Assembly (NCBI RefSeq): GCF_030323265.1
Contig: NZ_CP104991.1
Coordinates: forward strand, 248,001-312,000
Length of the DNA stretch: 64,000 nucleotides
Direction of reading: 5' to 3'
Origin: Terrirhizobium terrae
GTDB taxonomy: Bacteria > Pseudomonadota > Alphaproteobacteria > Rhizobiales > Rhizobiaceae
The notes beneath the pieces were generated by a model. The model did no database searches. It was not told where the DNA came from and was given only the letters and a program-made list of their open reading frames with translations. Below, piece after piece: positions 10,657 to 19,519 of the stretch; position 1 is the first letter of the stretch, and every line of letters begins with the position of its first letter. A program made the position numbers and the translations under genes.

Positions 10657-10740
10657 CCCGAAATCCATTCGGATCACTGATCGGTCCGACATGTACCGCG
10701 CGTCAAAACGGCGACCGGACATCCCGAGGAGGAGAAGATA

Positions 10741-11727
10741 ATGAAGAAACTTTTGCTTGCTCTCGTCGCCACTGCGGCGATGATTTCTGCGCCGGCCATG
10801 GCCCAGGAAAAGAAATTGAAGATCGGTGCCACGACCTATGGTCTCAATGCCGAGTTCATGCAGATCTGGTCTGCCGCGCTGAAGCAGCATCCGGCCGTCA
10901 AGAACGGTAAGGTTGACGTCACCATATTCGACGGGCGTTACGACGCGCTGGTCCAGCAGGAACAGTTCAACACGATGATCACGCAGAAGTTCGACGCGAT
11001 CATTTTCGTACCGATGGACATCGAAGCCGGCGCGACTGCCGTTCAGATGGCACATGACGCCGGCATCCCGGTCGTCGGCTCCAATGCCCGCGTCAACTCC
11101 GACCTCCTGACATCCTATGTCGGCTCGAACGACGTGGAGGCTGGCCAGCTCGAAGCCAAGGCCGTTCTGGACAAGATGGGCTGCAAGGGCAATGTCGTCA
11201 TTATCGAGGGTCCGATCGGCCAGTCCGGCCAAATTCAGCGTCTCGAAGGCAACGAGAAGGCGCTGGAAGCATGCCCGGACGTCAAGGTTCTGGAAAAGCA
11301 GACCGGCAACTGGTCGCGCGCCGAAGCTCAGACACTGATGGAAAACTGGCTGACAGCGCATCCGGGCCAGATCAACGGGATCATCGGTCAGAACGACGAA
11401 ATGGCCCTCGGCGCGATTGAGGCCATCAAGGCTGCCGGTCTCAAGGTCGAAGACTTCGCGATTGCCGGCGTCGACGGCGTGACCGATGCGATCAACGCGG
11501 TCAAGCGCGGCGAAATGGCTTCGATCCTTCAGGATGCCAATGCACAGGCGCAGGGCGCCCTCGATGTCGCCATCAAGGCCGCCAACAAGGATTATCAGCC
11601 TGAATCGGAAATCTGGACCCAGTATCCGGACATGAAGTGGGCCGATGGCGCCGAGAAGGACTATCTCGTGCCATGGACCCCGGTCACTGCAGAAAACGCC
11701 GACAAGCTTCTTGAATCCCGCAAGTAA
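10741..11727 (+). CDS. Polyol ABC transporter substrate-binding protein, tetritol block
   Basis: Periplasmic binding protein of the ribose-type family, 328 residues, with a Sec signal peptide MKKLLLALVATAAMISAPA followed by MAQ. The mature part shows KIGATTYGLNAEFMQIW, FVPMDIEAGA, and GIIGQNDEMALGAIEAIKAA near the hinge. The start is preceded by GAGGAGAAGATA. A strong hairpin follows the stop. The ligand is unknown; a four-carbon polyol such as threitol is inferred from the next gene. Confidence 0.92.
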   Translation: MKKLLLALVATAAMISAPAMAQEKKLKIGATTYGLNAEFMQIWSAALKQHPAVKNGKVDVTIFDGRYDALVQQEQFNTMITQKFDAIIFVPMDIEAGATAVQMAHDAGIPVVGSNARVNSDLLTSYVGSNDVEAGQLEAKAVLDKMGCKGNVVIIEGPIGQSGQIQRLEGNEKALEACPDVKVLEKQTGNWSRAEAQTLMENWLTAHPGQINGIIGQNDEMALGAIEAIKAAGLKVEDFAIAGVDGVTDAINAVKRGEMASILQDANAQAQGALDVAIKAANKDYQPESEIWTQYPDMKWADGAEKDYLVPWTPVTAENADKLLESRK

Positions 11728-11748
11728 TTCACTCTGCTTCCGATCCAA

Positions 11749-11776
11749 GGAAGGGGCGGTCATCGCCGCCCTTTCC
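11749..11776 (+). terminator. Intercistronic hairpin after binding-protein gene
   Basis: GGAAGGGGCGG pairs with CCGCCCTTTCC (11 bp, one G:T) around a six-base loop, 22 bases after the binding-protein stop. No long T tract follows, and the dehydrogenase gene starts 25 bases later, so it more likely stabilises the upstream message than ends transcription. Confidence 0.55.
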
Positions 11777-11801
11777 GCTTCCGTCGCAAAGGCTTGAAGA
11801 C

Positions 11802-12574
11802 ATGACTGATACTGCCCCCCAGATCGACCTCAACTTCCCCTCACCGGCAAGATTGCCGTCGTCACGGGTGCTGCTTCCGGCATCGGCGCGGCAATCTGCG
11901 ACGCGCTGACCGAAAAGGGCGCGACCGTCGCGGTGCTCGACCTTAACCCCGAACTGGCGCAGGCCAAGGCGGTCGCGCTCGGAGGGGCGGCGAAATCCTT
12001 CGTCTGCGACGTCTCGCAGCCGGCCTCGGTCAACAAGGCGATCGCCGATGTCATCGCCGCCTTCGGCCGGATCGACATCGCGGTCAATAGCGCGGGCGTC
12101 GTCTTCCTCGCTCCTGCCGAAGACCTGCCGCTCGACTACTGGGACAAGACGATCGACATCAACCTCAAGGGCACCTTCCTCGTCTCCCAGGCGGTCGGTA
12201 AGGCGATGATCGCGGCCGGCAACGGCGGCAAGATCATCAATCTCGGCTCGCAGGCGGGAACCGTCGCCATCGAGGAGCACGTCGCCTATTGCGCGTCGAA
12301 ATTCGGCGTTATCGGCATGTCGAAGACATTCGCGGCCGAATGGGGCAAGCACGGCATTTGCGTCAACACCATTTCGCCGACCGTCGTGCTGACGGAACTC
12401 GGCAAGAAGGCCTGGGCCGGTGAGAAGGGCGAGAACGCCAAGAAGCGTATCCCGACCGGCCGTTTCGCCTACCCGCAGGAAATCGCAGCCGCCGCCGTCT
12501 TCCTGGCTTCCAGCGGCGCGGACATGATCAACGGCGCCGATCTGCTGATCGACGGCGGCTACACCATTCTCTGA
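11802..12574 (+). CDS. SDR dehydrogenase, GolD/DthD-like (threitol-type), one-base frameshift
   Basis: Short-chain dehydrogenase of about 258 residues. It has VTGAASGIGAAICDAL, NSAGVVFLAPAEDLP, the catalytic stretch NLGSQAGTVAIEEHVAYCAS with YxxxK completed by K, and C-terminal GADLLIDGGYTIL. The overall sequence resembles the GolD/DthD group (galactitol, arabitol or D-threitol dehydrogenases; from memory). The ATG at 11802 reads MTDTAPQIDLNF and then loses the frame at the C run 11837-11840; one extra base restores LTGKIAVVTGAASGIG. Its product ketose, probably erythrulose, would be the substrate of the adjoining kinase subunits. Confidence 0.83.
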
Positions 12575-12583
12575 GGACATCCC

Positions 12584-13576
12584 ATGCAGCGGTTCGTCAA
12601 TAATCCTGATCTCGTCGTCGAAGATACGGTCAAAGGCTTTGTCAAAGCCCATCCCGATATCGTCCGGCTTGCAGAAAATCCCCGCGTCGTCGTCGCGAAG
12701 AATGCGCCCATCAACGGCAAGGTCGGCATTGTGACCGGTGGCGGTTCGGGTCATGAGCCGGCCTTCATGGGCTATACCGGCAAGAACATGCTGGACGCAG
12801 TCGCGGTCGGTGAACTGTTCTCGTCGCCCACAGCCAAAAGCTTCCACGATGCATTCCGCGAAGCCAATGGCGGCGCAGGTGTTCTATGCCTCTACGGCAA
12901 TTATGCCGGCGACAATATGAATGTGAAGATGGCGACCAAGCTCGCCGCCAAGGAGGGGATCGAAGTTGCGACCGTTGTCGCCAACGACGACGTCTGCTCC
13001 GCACCCTTGTCCGAGCGCGAAAAGCGCCGTGGCGTGGCGGGCGAGATCTTCATGTGGAAGATCGGCAGCGCCCGCGCAACCCAAGGCGGAAGCCTGGAGG
13101 AAGTCCGCGCCGTTGCGCAGAAGGCGATCGACAGCTGCCGCTCCATCGGCGTCGGCCTCGGTCCCTGCACACTGCCGGCGGTGGGACATCCGAATTTCCA
13201 GATCGAACCCGGCACGATGGAAGTCGGCATCGGCCATCATGGCGAGCCCGGCGTGCGCGTGGAGCCGCTGAAGACGGCGGAAGAGGTTGCACGCGACATG
13301 GTGAAGATCGTCCTCGACGATCACGACCTGCCGAGCGGCACGGAGGTGGCCGTCCTTGTATCGGGTCTCGGCGCGACGCCGCTCAACGAACTTTATATTC
13401 TGAACGACACGATCGAGACCGAGATCACGAAGCGCGGTCTGAAGGTCTACAAGACCTATATCGGCAACTACTTCACATCACTGGAAATGGTCGGGGCGAC
13501 CCTGACCGTCATGGCGCTCGACGACGAAACCAAGCCGCTTCTCGATCTTGAGACGCGTTGCACCATGCTGCTGTAA
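12584..13576 (+). CDS. Dihydroxyacetone kinase-type subunit DhaK (first copy), likely erythrulose kinase
   Basis: Substrate-binding subunit of a glycerone-kinase-type enzyme, 330 residues, the usual DhaK length. GGGSGHEPAFMGYTG is the ligand-binding loop; GVLCLYGNYAGDNMN and the histidine in GIGHHGEPGV, equivalent to the residue that covalently binds the ketose carbonyl, are present. It begins nine bases after the dehydrogenase stop and is followed 10 bases later by DhaL. With a threitol-type dehydrogenase upstream, D-erythrulose is a better guess than dihydroxyacetone (inference). Confidence 0.9.
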   Translation: MQRFVNNPDLVVEDTVKGFVKAHPDIVRLAENPRVVVAKNAPINGKVGIVTGGGSGHEPAFMGYTGKNMLDAVAVGELFSSPTAKSFHDAFREANGGAGVLCLYGNYAGDNMNVKMATKLAAKEGIEVATVVANDDVCSAPLSEREKRRGVAGEIFMWKIGSARATQGGSLEEVRAVAQKAIDSCRSIGVGLGPCTLPAVGHPNFQIEPGTMEVGIGHHGEPGVRVEPLKTAEEVARDMVKIVLDDHDLPSGTEVAVLVSGLGATPLNELYILNDTIETEITKRGLKVYKTYIGNYFTSLEMVGATLTVMALDDETKPLLDLETRCTMLL

Positions 13577-13586
13577 GGAGTGCGCG

Positions 13587-14235
13587 ATGCAGACTTTCAA
13601 CAATGCTTCCGCCGGCGATATTGTGTCCTCGCTTGCCGAACGCATCATCGAGAACCGCGCCTATCTGAGTGAGATTGACGGCAAGATCGGAGACGGCGAT
13701 CACGGCGTCAACATGGCCAAAGGTTTCGGCATGGCGGCCGAGCGGCTGAAGGGCCAGGACGTATCGCTGGCGAACGCCTTTGATACGCTTGGTACCGTGC
13801 TCATGACCGAGATCGGCGGTTCGATGGGACCTCTCTACGGTGTGATGTTCACTGAATTTGCCGAAACGATCGAAGGCAAGGATGTCATCGATGCGGCCCT
13901 CTTTTCGAAGATGCTGCGTGCGGGTCTGTCCGGCATACAGTCGATCGGCTCTGCCAAAGTGGGCGACAAGACGCTGATCGACGCATTCGTTCCGGCAACG
14001 GAAGCGTTCGATGAAGCGACAGCCGGTGGCAAGCCTTTCGCTGAGGCTCTTGCCGCCATGGCCGACGCTGCCGAGAAGGGACGCGATCTCGACCATCGAC
14101 CTCGTCGCCAGGATCGGCCGGGCCAGCCGCCTTGGCGAACGCTCGCTTGGTATTCTCGATGCGGGGGCAACGTCCTGCGCCTTGATTCTCAAGCAAATCG
14201 CGACAGGCGTGAGCGGCAAGCTGCAGGCCGCCTGA
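13587..14235 (+). CDS. Dihydroxyacetone kinase-type subunit DhaL (first copy), one-base frameshift
   Basis: Nucleotide-binding subunit of about 215 residues. IGDGDHGVNMAKG carries the Mg-binding aspartates, and GGSMGPLYGVMF and SAKVGDKTLIDAF are conserved. The frame shifts near 14087-14089, where one extra base separates AEKGRD from STIDLVARIGRASRLGERS, the conserved C-terminal region ending in GKLQAA. The start follows AAGGAG with a short spacer. It forms the kinase with the DhaK just upstream. ATP-dependent or PTS-dependent action cannot be decided; no DhaM is seen, so ATP is likelier. Confidence 0.87.
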
Positions 14236-14261
14236 CTGAACCGAACTTCTCCCAAGGCGAT

Positions 14262-14287
14262 GCGGCCTGTCCATATGGGCAGGCCGC
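14262..14287 (+). terminator. Hairpin downstream of first DhaL gene
   Basis: GCGGCCTG at 14262-14269 pairs with CAGGCCGC at 14280-14287, with two more CC/GG pairs inside. No T tract follows, so it may be a weak terminator or a processing signal between the first kinase pair and the SorC gene. Confidence 0.45.
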
Positions 14288-14324
14288 GGACCGCATGCTT
14301 GAAATATGTAGCCAATGGCGACAT

Positions 14325-14345
14325 CTTTCCGGGACATCCGGAAAG
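14325..14345 (+). promoter_or_regulatory. Palindrome upstream of SorC gene, candidate operator
   Basis: Perfect inverted repeat CTTTCCGG-GACAT-CCGGAAAG, 56 bases before the SorC start. Its place suggests an autoregulatory site, but it is unlike the TGACA-type dyads at 8002-8034, so two regulators or two unrelated signals may be involved. Confidence 0.4.
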
Positions 14346-14400
14346 CTTGAATACCTCGGCCCGGAATTGACAGTCGGGAGCTCGTTTCGGATTGGCGCCA

Positions 14401-15459
14401 ATGAAAACCCAGCCGCTCGGTAAGGCGAATGCCGGCAAGAATGATGTCGAGCATGCTCCAGAAGGCATGCCTCTGCGATACGGCGACGACCCTCTCGTCT
14501 GGGCCTGTTGGCTCTACTACGAGGATGGTCTGACACAGGGCGATATAGCCTCTGTCATGGGCGTTTCCCGCGCCACAGTTAACAGCTATCTCGCCGAAGC
14601 CCGCGAACGCGGCATCGTCAACATCGCCATAGAGCCCGCAAGGCTTGCGTCGCTGACCATCGCGCAGGAATTGAAGCGGCATTTCGGACTTGTCGACTGT
14701 CTCGTCGTTCCCAGCGAGGAAACGGGGAAACCGCTGATCGACCGGATCGGTGCAGCCGGCGCCCAAGCCCTGCACAGGCTTATAAAGTCGGGCGATACGG
14801 TGGCCGTCTCCTGGGGACGTACGATGCTGTCCATAGGCGAGGCTGCAAGCGTTTCAGGCCTGCAGGACGTGACCGTCATTCAGGCGGCGGGGGCACGCGT
14901 GCGAGCTTCACCTACACGCCGGAGCTTTGCGCAGCGGCCGTCGCCGGAGCCGTCGGCGGCAGGCTTGTCAATATATCCGCGCCCGCGATCGTATCTTCTC
15001 GAATGGTGCGAGACGCATTGCTTGAGGAGCCATTGATTGCCGATCAGCTCGCCGTGCTCTCCGGTGCCAACAAGGCACTGTTTGGCATTTCTTCGCTGCG
15101 ACCCAACTCGACCATCCATACGAGTGGCTTTTTTGAGGAAGTGTCGCTGCAGGACTATCTCGCAAAGGGAGCCGTCGGCGCAGTATCCGGTCGGTTCATC
15201 GACGGCCAGGGGCGCCCGGTCGCCGGCCCGCTGGATGAACGCATCATCGCCATGTCCCTCGATATGCTGAAGTCCGTAGATCTGCGCATTGCGGCCGCAG
15301 GCGGCTTCGACAAGGTGCCGGCAATTCTCGCCGCATTGCGTGGCGGCTTCGTCAACGTGCTGATCACGGATGCTGCGACCGGACGCGGCATTCTGAATGC
15401 GGATGGCGTGACCGTGGTCGACCAGAAGCTGGCGCAACGTCCTCGGTCGGAGAATATGA
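14401..15459 (+). CDS. SorC-family sugar-binding transcriptional regulator, frameshifted
   Basis: N-terminal winged-helix region (WLYYEDGLTQGDIASVMGVS then RATVNSYLAEA) followed by the SorC sugar-phosphate-binding domain (SGDTVAVSWGRTMLSI, KALFGISSLRPNST, GAVGAVSGRFIDGQG, VNVLITDAAT). The frame breaks at the five-G run 14889-14893; adding one G restores GGTRASFTYTPELCAA. A second break near 15441 is suspected: in the alternative frame the gene ends at a TGA (15457-15459) that overlaps the next ATG as ATGA. Otherwise the frame would run straight into DhaK. It probably senses a phosphorylated ketose made by the adjacent kinases. Confidence 0.8.
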
Positions 15460-16488
15460 GGTTCGAAGGAACGCGCTCTCGCAGTCGGGTGAAGAAATTT
15501 CTCAACGACCCCGATCATGTGGTCGAGGAGATGCTCGATGGGGTCGTAAGGGCGCACCACAAGTATCTTGCGCCTGTCAATAAATCCAATCGGGCATTGA
15601 TTGCGAAGGATGGCCCGAGGCCCGGCAAAGTTGGTCTCGTTATCGGCGGTGGTTCCGGCCACGAGCCCTGTTTTCTCGGCTATGTTGGCAAGGGGCTTGC
15701 AGACGCGGCTGCCGTCGGCAATATTTTTCCTCCCCTCCCCCATGCCGATCCTGCAATGTGCAAAGGCAGCTTCGGGAGACGCCGGCGTCCTTTTCGTCTA
15801 CGGAAACTATGCAGGCGACGTGATGAATTTCGAGATGGCTGCCGAGATGGCGGAGGCCGAGGGTATAGCCGTACGCACGGTGTTGACGACCGATGATGTC
15901 GCGTCGTCATCGGCAGAAGACCGCGACGGGCGGCGAGGTGTCGCCGGCAACTTCTTCACATTCAAGATCGCCGGTGCAGCCTGTGATCGCGGCCTTTCCC
16001 TCGATGCGTGCGAGACAGTTACGCGCAAGGCCAACGCCCGCACCTTTACACTCGGCGTGGCGCTCGAAGCCGGCTCCATGCCGCAGACTCGTCGCCCGAG
16101 TTTCGAGATAGGTGAGGAAGAGATGGAATTCGGCATGGGCATCCATGGCGAACGTGGCGTCAGCCGCGAGAGGATTGTGAATGCAGACGCGATCGCCGAC
16201 AAGATTCTCGACCGCATCTTCCATGAAATGGGCGCCGTTTCAGGTAATCGGGTCGCCGTGCTGGTAAATTCCTTCGGCGCAACTCCGTTGATGGAACTCT
16301 ATATTATGTTCAGGCGGGTCGAGCAGAGGCTGAACGCAAAGGGAATTGAGATCGAGGCGAACTGGATAGGTCACTACTGTACGTCACTGGACATGGTCGG
16401 CGCCTCGATCTCCATCATGCACTTGGATCATGAGTTGACCGAGCTTCTCCATCATCGCTGCGATACTGCAGCCTTGAAGATAGGATAA
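15456..16488 (+). CDS. Dihydroxyacetone kinase-type subunit DhaK (second copy), frameshifted
   Basis: A second DhaK-type subunit, about 330-340 residues, clearly different from the first. It has KKFLNDPDHVVEEMLDG, GGGSGHEPCFLGYVG, VLFVYGNYAGDVMNFEM and the substrate-binding histidine in GMGIHGERGV. The frame shifts within 15724-15740 in a T5 and C-rich stretch, where one extra base disrupts GNIF...QCAKAASGD. The ATG at 15456 has CGGAG upstream and overlaps the presumed SorC stop; GTG 15489 is an alternative start closer to the family norm. Paired with DhaL 12 bases downstream. Confidence 0.85.
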
Positions 16489-16500
16489 GGCAGGTCTGTA

Positions 16501-17169
16501 ATGTCAGGGTGCCATAGTGGGAGGGTAATGGTGCACGAAAATGAAGCTCGCTTGCTGAGCCGAATGTTTAACAAGATTTCGGATGCTATGGCCAAGGAGA
16601 AGGATTACCTGACCGAGCTCGATGAGGCGATCGGGGACGCCGATCATGGCATCACGATGTCTCTTGGCTTCAGCGCTGTTGCGAGCGAACTGTCGCGCAG
16701 TGATCTAGACAGCATGACCGCTGCCGAAGTAATGGCCGCCGCCGCGGCTACATTTCTTGATGCTGTGGGCGCGTCCACGGGTCCTCTTTACGCGACCGGC
16801 TTCATCAATGCGGCCGATAAGATGGATGTGGAACGACCTCTTGATGCGGCCGGTCAGGTGGCAATGCTAAGAGCAATCACCTTCGGTATTCAGCAGCGTG
16901 GCAAAGGACTACGCGGCGACAAGACCATGCTGGATGCATGGATGCCCGCGGCCGACGCAGCAGAGGCGAAATCGGGAGAGCCCGGCCAGATCTGGTCCGC
17001 CGCCTGCGAAGCAGGTGAATTGGGTGTGAGGGCCACACAATCTATGATAGCGCTTCGCGGTCGCGCCGCGAGATTGGGCGAACGCTCGCTTGGACATATC
17101 GATCCGGGCGCAGCTTCCGCAGTCGTCATCCTCAAGGCGATGCGCGAAACCTTTGACGGAAAGGTCTAG
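16501..17169 (+). CDS. Dihydroxyacetone kinase-type subunit DhaL (second copy)
   Basis: Intact nucleotide-binding subunit, 222 residues. IGDADHGITMSLGF carries the Mg-binding aspartates; GASTGPLYATGF, RGDKTMLDAWMPA and GERSLGHIDPGAASA are conserved. ATG 16528, preceded by GGGAGGG, is an alternative start that would remove nine unusual residues. It lacks DhaM nearby. The second pair may handle another isomer of the ketose handled by the first pair (hypothesis). Confidence 0.9.
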   Translation: MSGCHSGRVMVHENEARLLSRMFNKISDAMAKEKDYLTELDEAIGDADHGITMSLGFSAVASELSRSDLDSMTAAEVMAAAAATFLDAVGASTGPLYATGFINAADKMDVERPLDAAGQVAMLRAITFGIQQRGKGLRGDKTMLDAWMPAADAAEAKSGEPGQIWSAACEAGELGVRATQSMIALRGRAARLGERSLGHIDPGAASAVVILKAMRETFDGKV

Positions 17170-18520
17170 TTAGCCACTCAAGCTTAAGAATATCCACCAA
17201 CATGTATGAAATTGGTGTGGGGCCAAGCGATACGTCAAGGGAGAAGCATCGATGATATCGCAGCCCGACCAGGGCTCTTGACCGGAATCGAACCGCTGTA
17301 GCCTATGAAGCTGAGTCGTGGTCTAAGCGTTGCCCGCGGATGTTTAAAGAAGAGTTTTTTCGGCATCTCGATTCTCTGTCGGTGATCTTCTGAACTCCGT
17401 CAACAATCGTCGGCAACACCACGCTTTGCGCACTTCGTAAAGTCACGCTGCAAGCGCTTCTAGATGCCCCAAGGAAAGCAGCCTTCACTTACTCGGACTT
17501 CGACAGTCTAACCGAGCCGCGATGATTAAGCATTGGGAAGATGTTCCCTCCTCTTCGCAGCGGGACCGAGCCAGCTTGCGAGCGGACACATCAACTCCCA
17601 CGCTCTACGGCCGTCAAAGGAGGGTAGCCGCCCCGCAAAATTGACCAGTTCAGTACGTCTAGCGTTGGTTGTTGGCTCCGTCGAATTCCCACGCCAATTC
17701 GGCGCCATAATCGGCAAGAAGGGCGAGGATGCCCAGGCCCGAACCGCTGGCGTTGAATACGGCATTTGCCTCGATCTGCTGGATGAGGAGTTCGCCCGGA
17801 TCAGCAGACAGTATGTCGGTCAGGAGATTCTGAAACCGTGTGAACGTTTCGGAATGCCGGCTTATCGTCAAAATTCGCAAGCGAGACGATGCGTCCATCG
17901 ACATCCTAGAGAGCGAAATGACGAGCCGAAGCGCCGAGCGCGATGGTATTGGATAGGGTTTTGGGCATGCCTACCTCCGATGACACTGGAGATCAACAGA
18001 ATTTATAAATCTAGTTATTTATAGATTATACCGTTGCGTTTTGACGATGTGAGCGAGCTGATTATCGCACCGGGCTGCAAAACCTGAGGCCATCTTCCCC
18101 GGTATGCCATTCAACCCGGAGGGAGCAGATGTCTACGACGCGCCCTTCCGCCTCGAACATCTGGAGGGGCAGCCATTCTTCCAGCACTCGCTGAATCGTC
18201 GAGACCTGAAGCTATTTAATCACGTGAGTTCTGACTACCGCCTCGAACAGCGGCCCGATACATCTTGTGAGCCAGCCGTGCCCACATGCGCGATGTAGAT
18301 GAGGATCATGTCCTGCAACTAGATCTTTCTTATCCGGCTACTCAACTCCGATCTCGAAGTCCACGTCTTTGAGTCCTTGGCTCCGCTTAGACAGGCCGAT
18401 CAACTCGGCCGCTTTGCGAACGTTACAATTGTGGTTCACGCTAACAGCGTGTAGAATGACACGGATACCGCCCCAATTTATAGGTTCATCTGAATTCGAG
18501 CCGCGGAATATTCCCCGCCC
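17170..18520. other. 1.35-kb region without a confident gene
   Basis: No open frame here has convincing family features. The base composition is lower in GC than the flanking catabolic genes, with stops in all frames of most parts. It marks the left border of the accessory island. The only frame with protein-like composition is the small minus-strand one at 17659-17904. Confidence 0.5.
17659..17904 (-). CDS. Hypothetical small protein or gene remnant, 81 residues
   Basis: Open frame with plausible alphaproteobacterial composition, including the stretch LLIQQIEANAVFNASGSG followed by LGILALLADYG. I do not recognise the family with confidence. It may be the remnant of a longer regulator, as protein-like sequence seems to stop abruptly at ANNQR. 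No clear ribosome binding site was found. Confidence 0.25.
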   Translation of the reverse strand: MSMDASSRLRILTISRHSETFTRFQNLLTDILSADPGELLIQQIEANAVFNASGSGLGILALLADYGAELAWEFDGANNQR

Positions 18521-19450
18521 ATGATGAAGACATCCCTCGATCATATGCCTCTTCGCAAGCAACGAGAGCTTGCTCGAGTTCTGGAAGTCCTGCACGAGGA
18601 GTTCGAGGACGCGCTGAAAGAAGGAACCGCCGAGTTCAAGAAACGCGGCAGGATCGTGAAGATCGTCCTGTTCGGGTCGTACGCCAAGGGTGGTTGGGTC
18701 GATGAACCATTCACGATGAAGGGCTATCGTTCCGACTTCGATCTGCTGGTCATCGTCAACAATCGCAAGCTCTGCGATTTCGCCGAGTACTGGCACAAGG
18801 CAGCCGACCGGCTGAGCCGAGATCAAGCGATCGAGACACCAGTCAGCTTTATCGTGCATTCCAGGCGCGAGGTGAACACGTACCTCAAGGAAGGCCAGTA
18901 CTTCTTCTCCGATATCCGGAAGGAAGGCATCACCCTTTATGAACTCGATGATGAGCCGCTCGCGGAGCCGGGGCTTCTCATGCCCAACGATCGTCTCCGT
19001 GTCGCGAACGAGCATTTCCATCAAAGATATGCGGAGGCTGCAACTATATATGAGACAGCAGTTTTCCAGCTCAGCAAATCAAAAAATGACGGGAACGCCT
19101 GGAGAAATTGGGCCGCTTTCAGCCTCCATCAGTCACTTGAACAGGCCTATTCCTGCGTGCTGCTGACCCTGACTAACTACGCCCCGCCGTCGCACAACAT
19201 CAAGTTTCTCCGGTCCCTCGCGGAGGAACAGGACCGACGCCTGGCAGATGCCTTCCCTCGCGATCAGCATCGCGAACGCGCCTGGTATAACACCCTGAAC
19301 GAAGCCTATGTGAAAGCCCGTTACTCCAAGCACTTCGAGATTTCCGAGGAAGCACTAGCATGGCTGATTGAGCGAAGCGCTACCCTTCAGCAAGTCGTGA
19401 AGGTTGTATGCGAGGAGCATCTGGCTCGGCTCGAGAAGATCGCGGCGTAA
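18521..19450 (+). CDS. Nucleotidyltransferase-HEPN fusion protein (MNT-HEPN type)
   Basis: 309 residues. The N-terminal half is a minimal nucleotidyltransferase: IVKIVLFGSYAKGGWVD with the GS motif, and RSDFDLLVIV with the D-x-D metal ligands. The C-terminal half is an alpha-helical HEPN domain, ending with AYVKARYSKHFEI, which holds an R-x3-H version of the HEPN active-site motif. In separate-gene versions the HEPN protein is an RNase toxin and the MNT an antitoxin that AMPylates it; a fused form is common in defence islands. Here it stands next to an HNH nuclease and a recombinase. The substrate is unknown. Confidence 0.82.
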   Translation: MMKTSLDHMPLRKQRELARVLEVLHEEFEDALKEGTAEFKKRGRIVKIVLFGSYAKGGWVDEPFTMKGYRSDFDLLVIVNNRKLCDFAEYWHKAADRLSRDQAIETPVSFIVHSRREVNTYLKEGQYFFSDIRKEGITLYELDDEPLAEPGLLMPNDRLRVANEHFHQRYAEAATIYETAVFQLSKSKNDGNAWRNWAAFSLHQSLEQAYSCVLLTLTNYAPPSHNIKFLRSLAEEQDRRLADAFPRDQHRERAWYNTLNEAYVKARYSKHFEISEEALAWLIERSATLQQVVKVVCEEHLARLEKIAA

Positions 19451-19519
19451 TCGCGAGGCGGCCCAGGATTGAACGCAGGTTCAGCTGACGCTCTTAAAAG
19501 GGTCTGAACCATCGGCATG

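Noticed and set aside
9518..11763. Long minus-strand frames opposite the second importer
   Set aside because: Shadows of the permease and binding-protein genes; no family features.
12584..17169. PTS-dependent dihydroxyacetone kinase (DhaKLM)
   Set aside because: No DhaM or other PTS component is present beside either DhaK/DhaL pair.
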